The notes under the pieces: generated by a model
What the model was told of the DNA's origin: nothing
The model's database searches: none
The model's input: the letters and a program-made list of their open reading frames with translations, nothing else
Program-made: the position numbers and the translations under genes
Shown: positions 10,117-18,094 of the stretch, piece after piece
How positions within the stretch are numbered: position 1 is the stretch's first letter
How the letters are laid out: each line of letters starts with the position of its first letter
Assembly: GCF_023509035.1 (NCBI RefSeq)
Contig: NZ_CP075583.1
Coordinates: 1,798,001 to 1,862,000 of the forward strand
Direction of reading: 5' to 3'
From: Janthinobacterium lividum
Lineage (GTDB): Bacteria; Pseudomonadota; Gammaproteobacteria; Burkholderiales; Burkholderiaceae_D
Length of the DNA stretch: 64,000 nt

Positions 10117-10592
10117 TCCTTGAGCGGCACGCCGTTCAGGCCCACCTTGGTCGAGTGCGAGGCGACGTCGAATACGTCTTCGCCTTCGCTGGGATTGTCG
10201 GGTGGCGAGGCATAGGCGCGCTTGCTCCAGCTATCGGCCGCGCTGCCTTCTTCCCTGGGCTGGAACGGGTCGCGCGGCAGGCGGCGCAAAAAATAGATGT
10301 TCTGCTTCGAGGGACTGCGCTGGTCGGGCACGCCCTCGACCAGTTCATCGAGTTTTTTCGGATAGCCGGATGCGCCCAGCGACAGCTTGATGCGGCCATT
10401 GTCCGAGGCGCGCTTGTAGGCATCGATGGCTTCCCGGATCTCGATCAGGGCGTTGCGCAATTGCTGTTCCTTCGCCCGTTGCAAGGCTACCTGCGCCATC
10501 GGCACGGCCACCGTGGCCAGGGTCGCCATGATGGCCAGGGTGATCATCAGCTCGATGAAAGTAAATCCCTGCTGCTTCACAGACCACCTCAC
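10110..10592 (-). CDS. Type II secretion pseudopilin, GspG-like
   Basis: A 160-residue prepilin with cleavage site QQG/FTFIELMITLAI (Glu+5 present), followed by an amphipathic helix (LRNALIEIREAIDAYKRA) and a C-terminal region containing the GspG-like motif LPRDPFQP. The start is GTG at 10592, overlapping the secretin stop as GTGA; this is the best fit to coupled translation. Two GspG-like pseudopilins in tandem are unusual compared with one major G plus H-K in canonical systems. Confidence 0.87.
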   Translation of the reverse strand: MRWSVKQQGFTFIELMITLAIMATLATVAVPMAQVALQRAKEQQLRNALIEIREAIDAYKRASDNGRIKLSLGASGYPKKLDELVEGVPDQRSPSKQNIYFLRRLPRDPFQPREEGSAADSWSKRAYASPPDNPSEGEDVFDVASHSTKVGLNGVPLKEW

Positions 10593-12463
10593 TGGCCACC
10601 CTTGACAGTGGCCTTCTCGCCTGCCGCCGGCGCCTCGTCGCCGCCCGTCATGGGCGAGCCGCTGCGCGGGGCGGCTTGCTCGGGCGTGGCGATAGCCTCA
10701 GGGCTGCCGCCGACGCTGGCGCGGCCGCCCACGGATGCCTCGGTGCCCGAGTTGAATTCGGCCGTCATCAGGTCCGGGCGGCGGATGCTGCGCAGCAGGC
10801 GCGGCGTGATCGACAGCACGATCTCGCTGCGCATGGCGTCGTCCTTCTGGCTGCCGAACAGGCGGTTCAGCACGGGCAGTTCGCCCACGCCGGGCACCTT
10901 GTTGGCCGTGCCCCGGTCTTCGTCGCTGATCAAGCCTGCCAGCACCTGCGTCTCGCCATCCTTCAATCGCAGCACGGTGGAAGCGCTACGCGTGCCGATC
11001 TGGTATGCCTGCGTGCCCGTCTTGCTGATCACTTCCTTGACGACGTTCGACACTTCCAGGTTGATCTTGATGGCCACCTCGTCGTCCAGGTAGACGTTCG
11101 GCTCGACGTCGAGCTTCAAGCCCACGTCGATGTAGTTGACGCTGTCGGAACTGACGCCGTTATTCGTCGTGACGGTAATGACGGGCACGCGATCGCCGAT
11201 GAGGATTTTGGCCTTTTCCTTGTTGCGCACGCGGATGCGCGGGTTGGCCAGGATATTGCTGTCGCTGTCCGTCTTGTTGGCGTTCAGGGTGACGCCGCCG
11301 ATGCCCAGGTTGATATTGTCGCCATTGATGCGGTGCAGGTCCGCCACCTTCAGGCCGCCCAAGCCGCTGCCGACGCCGGCCAAGGTCAGGCTGGCCTGGT
11401 CGGGCCAGCGCACGCCCAGTTCCATCAGGCGCGTGCGCTTGACTTCCAGCACTTCCACTTCCAGCATCACTTCCGGGTCGGCCAGATCCTGCACGTTGAT
11501 GATGCGCTCGGCCATGCGCACCATTTCCGGCGTATCGCGCAGCATGATGATGCCCAGGCGTTCATCGGTGACGACGTCCTTGGCCTTGAGCAGGGTCTTG
11601 ATGGAGAACGCCACTGTCTTGACGTCCGCATTGGCGAGAAAGAAGGTGCGCACCACGAGCTGCTGGTAATCCTTCACCTTTTGCGGCGTGTTCGGGTAGA
11701 TCGTGATCGACTTGTCGCTGGTGACGCTTTGCTCCAGCTGGTTGGCGCCCAACAGCATGGCAATCGCCTCTTCGATGCTGGTGTCGCGCACGGAAATGGT
11801 GGCGCGCAGGGCGGGGTCGACTTCCTTGTCGAAGACGAAGTTCAGTCCCGACACCTTGCTGATGAAGTCAAACACGGAGCGCAGCGGCGCGTCGCGAAAC
11901 TCGAGGGTGACTGGTTTCCTGTAGGCGGCGGCCAGCTTGCCGCCGGCGGGCAGGCTTTTCGACTGCGCCTCGCCGATGCGGCTTTTCAGGGCCAGCGCTT
12001 CGCGCTGCGCGGGGCGCTCCTGCAGCACCTGGCGCAAGGCTTCCTGCGCCTGCGCGATATTCGCTTCGCCGCCGCGCTGGTAGCTGGCCTGCGCTTCCTG
12101 CACCAGCTTGCGGTGCCGTTCATCCTGCGCCACGCCGGCCAGGCCCCGTTGCGCCACGTCGTTGCTGGCGTCCAGCGCCAGCGCCTGCTGGTACAGCGCT
12201 TGCGCCTCGGTCAGCTTGCCCTGCTGGCGCAACGCTTCGGCGCGGCCATTCAGGTTGTTCAGCGCGCGCATCCTGCCATTCGTGACGGCGATGCGGTACT
12301 TGGCGTTGGTCGGCTCGGCTTGCGCCGCCTGTTCCAGCAGGGCCAGGCCCTGTTCCGTGCGGCCGGCGCCCAGCATGGCCTGGCCATCGTTGTAGGCCTG
12401 GTTGCCGGCGCAGGCGGCCAGCAGGGACAGCATCGGGAGCAGGGTGAGGAGAGTACGAGACAT
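10589..12463 (-). CDS. Secretin (GspD/MshL/PilQ superfamily) lipoprotein
   Basis: Outer-membrane secretin of the assembly operon. An N-terminal lipoprotein signal (LLAAC, Cys near residue 18) is followed by TPR-like helices (about 25-130), an STN/N0-type domain (VTLEFRDAPLRSVFDFIS), N1 domain and the C-terminal secretin barrel (about 350-560) with VPVITVTTNN and the conserved VPGVGELPVLNRLFG segment. The ATG at 12463 is used here; an in-frame TTG at 12484, with AGGGGACC upstream and overlapping the previous stop, would add seven residues. The TPR-plus-secretin layout resembles MshL/PilQ-like secretins more than canonical GspD. Confidence 0.9.
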   Translation of the reverse strand: MSRTLLTLLPMLSLLAACAGNQAYNDGQAMLGAGRTEQGLALLEQAAQAEPTNAKYRIAVTNGRMRALNNLNGRAEALRQQGKLTEAQALYQQALALDASNDVAQRGLAGVAQDERHRKLVQEAQASYQRGGEANIAQAQEALRQVLQERPAQREALALKSRIGEAQSKSLPAGGKLAAAYRKPVTLEFRDAPLRSVFDFISKVSGLNFVFDKEVDPALRATISVRDTSIEEAIAMLLGANQLEQSVTSDKSITIYPNTPQKVKDYQQLVVRTFFLANADVKTVAFSIKTLLKAKDVVTDERLGIIMLRDTPEMVRMAERIINVQDLADPEVMLEVEVLEVKRTRLMELGVRWPDQASLTLAGVGSGLGGLKVADLHRINGDNINLGIGGVTLNANKTDSDSNILANPRIRVRNKEKAKILIGDRVPVITVTTNNGVSSDSVNYIDVGLKLDVEPNVYLDDEVAIKINLEVSNVVKEVISKTGTQAYQIGTRSASTVLRLKDGETQVLAGLISDEDRGTANKVPGVGELPVLNRLFGSQKDDAMRSEIVLSITPRLLRSIRRPDLMTAEFNSGTEASVGGRASVGGSPEAIATPEQAAPRSGSPMTGGDEAPAAGEKATVKGGQ

Positions 12464-12480
12464 ACGTGCGGCGCGTCGTT

Positions 12481-13638
12481 TCAATTGAGGTCCCCTACGG
12501 CGAGTGTCTGTTTCAGGTTGAGCGGCAGATAGGTAAATTGCAGGGCGCCTTGCACCACGCCGTCGAAGCGGTAACGCTCTTCGAGCGTGTCGCCGGGGCG
12601 CGCCACCACGTTGCGATCACCCGCCTGCAGGAAGTAGGCGGCCTTGCCTTCATCGACAAAGCGGCCCAGGAATTGAAAGGGCAGCGGTGGCGGCGCGTTC
12701 GCATCGGCGCGGGCTGCAGGGAGTGCCGCCTGGGTTGCCAGCTGGTCGAGCATGATCTTTTTCGGCGTCTCCGGCTGCCAGCTTTGCTTGGCGAACAGGG
12801 TGGCCGCTTCCTCGTCCTCCAGCGCCCGGCGCGGATGGATGGCCAGCGCGCGATCGGTTTGCGCAGCAACAGTGGCTGCAGCGAGAGGCGCGACCGCCAC
12901 CCGCTCCACCTGGCGCGTGGTGGCCGTGGCCGGCCCCACGATGCTGCCTTCATCCTCGGGCGCGAAGAGGGCGGCCAGCAAGGTCGCCACGGCGGCCACA
13001 CCCAATACGGCTTTTTTCATCGGCGTACCTCCGCTTTTTTTCACCAGCAGGATGAACTGGATGCGCGCGTCGATCTCGCCCGCCTCGATCTGCTCGCGCT
13101 TGAAGAGCACGGAGTCGAGGGTCAGGGTGGGCAGGTCCTGCAGGGCGTCGACGATAAAGGTTTGCAGCTGCGCGTATTCGGCTTTTACGGGCAGGGTGAT
13201 CTGGTAGCGCAAAAAGGCAGTGTTGCCATCCTCTTGCGGCTTGTAGTCCGCCTTGGCCAGGGTGACGCCGCTCTTTTGCGCTACCTCCAGCAATGCCTTC
13301 AACTGTTCTGGAATGCTGTCATGCGCGGGCAGGTAGGCGTGAAAGGCGGCCAGGCTGTCCGCATCGGCATCGAGCGTGATGGCCGCCGGCGGCAGCGCCG
13401 ACTGTCTGGCCGCAGCGGCCAGTTGCGCCGCCAGTTGCTGCTGGCGTTCGGCCAGCGCATCGCCCTGCTGCATGGCGAAAGCGGCCAGTGCCAGGCAGGC
13501 CGCCCCGATGGCGCAAGGCCAGCCCAGGCTACGCCACAGCCGTTGCGCTTCCCACTGCAGGCGCTGCGGCATGCGCAGCTGCAGGCCTGGACGGGCCACG
13601 GGAGCGCTGGCTTTTAGTACGGGTTTTATTGCCGCCAT
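12481..13638 (-). CDS. PilO/GspM-like protein fused in frame to a PilP/GspC-like protein (possible frameshift)
   Basis: As sequenced this is one 385-residue protein. Residues 1-205 have a TM helix (WPCAIGAACLALAAFAMQ), coiled coil and a ferredoxin-like PilO/GspM fold. From residue 207, MKKAVLGVAAVATLLAALF starts a second TM helix followed by a PilP/GspC HR-like domain (FQFLGRFVDEGKAAYFLQAG, GVVQGALQFTYLPL). The junction lies directly after a run of seven A on the coding strand (13041-13035). With six A, the first gene would end at TGA 13019-13017, overlapping the ATG at 13020 (ATGA) behind a GGAGG site. So the normal state is probably two coupled genes, 13017-13638 and 12481-13020. Confidence 0.78.
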   Translation of the reverse strand: MAAIKPVLKASAPVARPGLQLRMPQRLQWEAQRLWRSLGWPCAIGAACLALAAFAMQQGDALAERQQQLAAQLAAAARQSALPPAAITLDADADSLAAFHAYLPAHDSIPEQLKALLEVAQKSGVTLAKADYKPQEDGNTAFLRYQITLPVKAEYAQLQTFIVDALQDLPTLTLDSVLFKREQIEAGEIDARIQFILLVKKSGGTPMKKAVLGVAAVATLLAALFAPEDEGSIVGPATATTRQVERVAVAPLAAATVAAQTDRALAIHPRRALEDEEAATLFAKQSWQPETPKKIMLDQLATQAALPAARADANAPPPLPFQFLGRFVDEGKAAYFLQAGDRNVVARPGDTLEERYRFDGVVQGALQFTYLPLNLKQTLAVGDLN

Positions 13639-14168
13639 TGCGCCTCCAGCTGAAAACGGTAAGGGTGTTCGGGGGCGTTCGCATTCATCTCGTGCTTGAG
13701 CAAATACACGGAGCTGAACATGGGTTGCTGGTTCAGGAAGGCCAGGTAGTTGAGCATGTCCTGCGGCGTTTCTGCCTCGGCGGCGATTTTCAGGACGCTG
13801 GCGCCATCCTGTCCCTGCTGCGCGTTCAGGTCCAGTCCCAGCAAGGCGATGCGCACGTCGCGTGGCGGCTGCACCGTCCTGACCAGGCGCGTGACGGGCA
13901 GGTTAAGCTGGCGCACGGCGGCGGCCACCTGTTTCAGTTCGAGGTCGCGTTCACGCTGCTGGCTTGCCGAGAGGGGCGCGCGCACGGGGCGCGCGGGCTG
14001 CAACTGCGTCAGTTGCGCCTCCAGGCGCCGCGTTTCCTGCGCCTGCACCAGCCAGTACACGGCGGCTGGCAGCAGCATCAAGCCGCCCGCCAGGCACAGG
14101 GCCAGGCGCCAGCCTTTGAAGGTCTGCTTTGCTCCGGGTGCCAGTAATTCCAGGCGGCTCAGGCCCAT
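13626..14168 (-). CDS. PilN/GspL-C-like inner-membrane assembly protein
   Basis: A 180-residue bitopic protein: short cytoplasmic N terminus (LSRLELLAPG), one TM helix (about 20-42, LALCLAGGLMLLPAAVYWLV), a coiled coil (ETRRLEAQLTQLQ) and a periplasmic ferredoxin-like domain (VRIALLGLDLNAQQG, LKIAAEAETPQDMLNYLAFL). That is the PilN plan. ATG at 14168 overlaps the end of the PilM-like gene by ten bases, and the next gene starts inside its 3' end, so the set is translationally coupled. Longer upstream starts give no conserved sequence. Confidence 0.75.
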   Translation of the reverse strand: MGLSRLELLAPGAKQTFKGWRLALCLAGGLMLLPAAVYWLVQAQETRRLEAQLTQLQPARPVRAPLSASQQRERDLELKQVAAAVRQLNLPVTRLVRTVQPPRDVRIALLGLDLNAQQGQDGASVLKIAAEAETPQDMLNYLAFLNQQPMFSSVYLLKHEMNANAPEHPYRFQLEAQWRQ

Positions 14169-14947
14169 GCTGTCTCCCGCATCAGGTGGGCCGCGCCGGC
14201 CACGGGGAGGGGCTGGAAGCGCCCAGGCAGATCCTCCTGCGGCACGCCGCTCAGGTCGAGCAGCGCCACGTGTTCGATGGCGTCCAGCTGCGGCGCGCGT
14301 AAATTCCAGCGCCGCCACGCCCGATCCAGTTCGTCGCCCCAAGCGGCGCCGCAAGACTGGCTGTGCAGCGCCGTGATGCGCCCACCGCTCGTCGTTGCCA
14401 GCAGCAGCCGTCCCGCTTCCACCAGGGCGAAGGCGGCGGGTTTCTCGCCGGCGATGCTGCGCCAGGCCGGCCCGACGATGGGTTCGATGGACAGGCAGCG
14501 CCGGCCATGCGCGGCCGCCGCCTCCTGCACGCCCTGCAGCAAGGCCGCATCGATGCCGCAGGCCAGGCGCGGCTTGCCATAAGGTGCATCGTCGGTAGCC
14601 AGGCGCCAGGCGCGTGCACCATCGCCATACACGGCAGCGAACTGGCTATGCAGGAAGCGCTGTGCGCTGCTCCGGTCGAGCAGGGCGCCGCTCCACGGCA
14701 TCATCAGCATGGCGCACCAGCGGCTGGCCAGGCTGACGGCCAGCGGTAGTTTTTTTTCATTGTGCTGTTCGAGCCAGCCGCGCAGGGCGGCCAGCGCCAC
14801 TTCCCAGTCGGCGTCGGGGTTCGCAATGGGCAGGTGGAAGGCGCTGTCGGCCACGGGACGGCCGGCGCGGCGCAGCACGCCGTGCAACCCGTGCGGCGCC
14901 AGGTGCAGGCACAGGGTGGCTCGGGTAACACGTTCAATAAGTGACAC
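14159..14947 (-). CDS. PilM/GspL-N-like cytoplasmic assembly protein
   Basis: A 262-residue soluble protein that starts at GTG 14947 (VSLIERVTRATLCLHL...) and overlaps gspE by 14 bases. It has no TM segment. Features such as LPLAVSLASRWCAMLMMPW, ACGIDAALLQGVQEAAAAHG and FALVEAGRLLLATTSGGR fit a degenerate actin-like (PilM/GspL cytoplasmic) fold that links the ATPase to the membrane platform. Assignment rests mainly on position between gspE and the PilN-like gene; similarity is weak by eye. Confidence 0.6.
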   Translation of the reverse strand: MSLIERVTRATLCLHLAPHGLHGVLRRAGRPVADSAFHLPIANPDADWEVALAALRGWLEQHNEKKLPLAVSLASRWCAMLMMPWSGALLDRSSAQRFLHSQFAAVYGDGARAWRLATDDAPYGKPRLACGIDAALLQGVQEAAAAHGRRCLSIEPIVGPAWRSIAGEKPAAFALVEAGRLLLATTSGGRITALHSQSCGAAWGDELDRAWRRWNLRAPQLDAIEHVALLDLSGVPQEDLPGRFQPLPVAGAAHLMRETAWA

Positions 14948-16640
14948 GATTGAGCTCCGCTAAAGTGGTTTCGCCACGCCGCACCAGGTCCAGGCCCGCT
15001 TCGCGCGCCAGGCGAAAACCGTTGCGCGCGGCCTCTTCCTTCATCTGGCTCAGGGGCGCACGCGTGCAGATCATTTCGCGCATGGCGTCGCTGAGCATCA
15101 GGACCTCGGCGACGGCCTTGCGGCCCTTGTAGCCGGTGCCGCGGCAGTGGCCGCAACCCTTGCCGGCCATGAATTGCCAGTCCTGTACCTGGTGCAGGGC
15201 CAGGCCGCTATCGCGCAGCTGCTGCGCATCGGCCAGCACCTCGGCGCTGGCGTCGACGGCGCAATGGGCGCAATTGAGGCGCAGCAGGCGCTGCGCCACG
15301 ATGCCGTTCAGGGCCGCCGCAAAGCTGTAGGCATCGACGCCCATGTGCAGGAAGCGGCCGACGACATCAAAGACGTTGTTCGCGTGTACGGTGGTAAACA
15401 CCAGGTGGCCCGTGAGCGCGGCCTGCACGGCGATCTGCGCCGTCTCGTCGTCGCGGATTTCGCCGATCATGATCTTGTCGGGATCGTGGCGCAGGATGGA
15501 GCGCAGGCCGCGCGCGAACGTCAGTCCCTTCTTTTCGTTGACGGGGATCTGCAGCACGCGCGGCAAGCGGTATTCGACGGGGTCTTCGATGGTGACGATC
15601 TTGTCGCGTCCCGTATTGATTTCCGTGATGGACGCGTACAGCGTGGTGGTCTTGCCGGAACCGGTGGGCCCTGTCACCAGCAGCATGCCGTGCGGCTTGG
15701 CGGCCAGACGGCGGATCTGCTCGATGGCGTCCTCGTTCAGGCCCAGGCTTTCCAGGCGCAGCGCCTGCGCCGCCTCCGTCAGCGCGCGCCGGTCCAGCAG
15801 GCGTAGCACGGCGTCCTCGCCAAAGATATTGGGCATGATGGAGACGCGAAAGTCGATTTCCGCCCCTTTGACGCGCACCTTGAAGCGGCCATCCTGCGGG
15901 ATGCGGCGCTCGGCGATGTCCAGGTCGGCCATGACCTTGATGCGCGAGATGATTTGCTCGGCCATCGCCAATCCCTGCACCTGGCCCGCCTGCACCAGCA
16001 CGCCGTCGACGCGGTACTTGATGACCAGGCTGGCCACGTCGCATTCGAGGTGGATGTCGCTGGCCTGGAATTTCAGGGCGTCGTAGATGGTGGAGTTCAC
16101 CAGTTTGACTACCGGGCTGCTGTCCTCGCTGATGCGGATCAGGGAAATGTCCTCGATGCTCTGGTCCAGTCCCGGCACGTCACTGTCATCATCCTGATGC
16201 TGCATTTCCTGCATCGCCTGCTGCACGCTTTCCTGCTGCAGCAAATAGGCGGCCAGGTCGTCCGGGTGCGCCAGCGCCACCGTGAAGGGCGTGGACAGGG
16301 CAAAGTCGGCCCATTGCAGCAGGTCTTCGGCAAACGGGTTGCCGATGACGAGCACGGGCGGCGCGCCGGGGGCGCCCGGTTGCAGCAGCACGCAGTCGCG
16401 CTGGGCGCAATCGGTGTAGGGCAGCAGGGCAAAGGCGGGCAAGGCGGCCTGCAGCTCGGCCATCGTCCATGCCGGGTAGCGGAACAGGGCGGCAAGCTGG
16501 CGCAAAAAGACTTCGGGCGGCAGGGCCGCCGTTTCCTGCAGCACGGCCATCTGCGGGCGACCCTGTTCCAGCGCGCTGGCGTGGGCCCGGCGCAGCATGG
16601 CCGCATCGAGGACGGTACGTTCTTCGTCGCGCGCGTTCAT
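14934..16640 (-). CDS. gspE: Type II secretion / type IV pilus assembly ATPase GspE
   Basis: A 568-residue hexameric ATPase that powers pseudopilus assembly at the inner membrane. It has an N-terminal MshE/GspE-N domain (about 1-150), Walker A GPTGSGKTTT, Asp box (TIEDPVEYRLP), Walker B (IMIGEIRDDETAQ), His box (TGHLVFTTVHAN) and a tetracysteine zinc site (CAHC ... CGHC). The zinc site marks the extension-type GspE/PilB/MshE branch, not retraction ATPases. ATG at 16640 is preferred; a TTG at 16676 would overlap gspF. Its stop overlaps the next gene. Confidence 0.94.
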   Translation of the reverse strand: MNARDEERTVLDAAMLRRAHASALEQGRPQMAVLQETAALPPEVFLRQLAALFRYPAWTMAELQAALPAFALLPYTDCAQRDCVLLQPGAPGAPPVLVIGNPFAEDLLQWADFALSTPFTVALAHPDDLAAYLLQQESVQQAMQEMQHQDDDSDVPGLDQSIEDISLIRISEDSSPVVKLVNSTIYDALKFQASDIHLECDVASLVIKYRVDGVLVQAGQVQGLAMAEQIISRIKVMADLDIAERRIPQDGRFKVRVKGAEIDFRVSIMPNIFGEDAVLRLLDRRALTEAAQALRLESLGLNEDAIEQIRRLAAKPHGMLLVTGPTGSGKTTTLYASITEINTGRDKIVTIEDPVEYRLPRVLQIPVNEKKGLTFARGLRSILRHDPDKIMIGEIRDDETAQIAVQAALTGHLVFTTVHANNVFDVVGRFLHMGVDAYSFAAALNGIVAQRLLRLNCAHCAVDASAEVLADAQQLRDSGLALHQVQDWQFMAGKGCGHCRGTGYKGRKAVAEVLMLSDAMREMICTRAPLSQMKEEAARNGFRLAREAGLDLVRRGETTLAELNRVTY

Positions 16641-16650
16641 GACATGAACT

Positions 16651-17844
16651 TCAAGATAAGCTCCCGGCCAGTTCAAAGATCGGCATGTACATCAGCACCA
16701 CCACGCCGCCGATCACCACGCCGATGATGGTCATCAGGAGCGGCTCGAGCAGGCGCGAGGCCCAGTCCACCCAGCGGGCGAATTCCTCGTCGTGGAACTT
16801 GGCCGAGCGTTCCAGCATGTCGCCCAGGCGGCCTGTGTTTTCGCCCACTTTCAGCAGCGATTGCGCCACCGGCGTGGCCATGCTGGCGTGTTCCAGCGCG
16901 GTGGAAAACGGCATGCCTTCCTGCACCGCGCGGCGCGCCTGCGCCAACTGTTCCTGTTGCGCCGGCAGCAGCATGGGGGCCACCATGGCCAGCGCCTTGT
17001 GCAGGGGGATGCCCGCGTGCAGCAGCAGGCTCAGTGCGCGGTAGAAGCGGGCCAGGCGGAACTCCGCCGCCTTCCCGGCCAGCACGGGCAGGCGCAGCAG
17101 GCGCAAGACCATGGCCTGGCGCGCGCCGGCATTGGCGATGCCAAAGACCACGGCGGCCACCACGGCGGCCAGCGCGCTGGCGCACAGCAGCGGATGCGCG
17201 GCCAGGGTCTGGCCAAAACCGAGCAGCATTTGCGACATCCAGGGAATCTCGCGGCCCGAGCTTTCGTAGACGACGCTGAACTTCGGCACCACGTAGCCGA
17301 GCAGGAACAGGGTCACCAGGCCGCCGACGACGAGCAGCATGCACGGGTAGATGGCGGCGGAAATGAGCTTTTTGCGGATGGCGTCGAACTGCAGCTGGTA
17401 GCCGACGAAGCGCGCCAGCGCCTCGGGCAGGTTGCCCGAGCGTTCGGCCGCATGCACGGTGGCGATGTAAATGTCGGGGAAGATGTCTGGGAAACCGGCC
17501 AGGGTGTCGGAAAAGCTCTGCCCCTGCTGCAGGGTGAGCACGATGGCGGCCAGGGTGGCCTTGGCGCCGGGGCGCGTTTCCTTGTTGTGCAGGGTGGCCA
17601 TGGCCTCGCCCAGGTTCAGGCCCGCTTCGAGCAGGGCCAGCAGCTCCTGGCTGAATTGCAGCAGGGGCAGGCCTTGCTTGCCGGGACGCAGCACGGCGCC
17701 CACCTCCTGCGCAGCGCCATCGTCGACGGCTAGCACGCGCCAGCCGCCGCGCACGGCCGCGCGGATTGCCTCGGCCTCGCTGGCGGCGTCGATGGCCAGC
17801 GCCTGGCTGCCCGCCGGGCCCTGCACCTGGAGGTGGAACTGCAT
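16651..17844 (-). CDS. gspF: Type II secretion inner-membrane platform protein GspF
   Basis: A 397-residue polytopic protein with the tandem GspF domains typical of the platform that rotates or scoops pilins during assembly: first domain around FSQELLALLEAGLNLGEAM, second around FYRALSLLLHAGIPLHKAL, three TM segments (about 170-195, 220-245, 365-390). It begins MQFHLQVQGPAG at ATG 17844, the first gene of the operon; 50 upstream in-frame codons are low-quality and not used. Ten bases separate it from gspE. It probably contacts GspE and the PilN/PilO-like proteins. Confidence 0.93.
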   Translation of the reverse strand: MQFHLQVQGPAGSQALAIDAASEAEAIRAAVRGGWRVLAVDDGAAQEVGAVLRPGKQGLPLLQFSQELLALLEAGLNLGEAMATLHNKETRPGAKATLAAIVLTLQQGQSFSDTLAGFPDIFPDIYIATVHAAERSGNLPEALARFVGYQLQFDAIRKKLISAAIYPCMLLVVGGLVTLFLLGYVVPKFSVVYESSGREIPWMSQMLLGFGQTLAAHPLLCASALAAVVAAVVFGIANAGARQAMVLRLLRLPVLAGKAAEFRLARFYRALSLLLHAGIPLHKALAMVAPMLLPAQQEQLAQARRAVQEGMPFSTALEHASMATPVAQSLLKVGENTGRLGDMLERSAKFHDEEFARWVDWASRLLEPLLMTIIGVVIGGVVVLMYMPIFELAGSLS

Positions 17845-18049
17845 CGTCGGCTCAGGCGAGCATGGTGAGGGCCAGGGGCGTGAAAATGGGGTGAGAGGAA
17901 GAGGGGAATGCGCGTGCGGACAAGGTCGAAGTAGGCATCGGTCAGGAACAATCCAAAAAAAGTTCAATTCGTCGCGGGTACCGGCAGCAGGCAAGATGCA
18001 ATCACTGCCTCAGGGTAGACTGGAATTGCCAGAAAATCAATCATGTTGT

Positions 18050-18082
18050 GCGGGCAAGCCCTTGAATCGATGGCTTGCCCGC
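18050..18082 (-). terminator. Candidate terminator between M4 protease and the secretion operon
   Basis: A perfect 11-bp stem, GCGGGCAAGCC (18050-18060) with GGCTTGCCCGC (18072-18082), lies 12 bases beyond the M4 protease stop. There is no clear T-tract on either side, so termination may be partial and allow some read-through toward gspF, about 200 bases on. The 17845-18049 stretch should hold the gspF promoter; no box is assignable. Confidence 0.6.
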
Positions 18083-18094
18083 ATGTTCAGCCGC

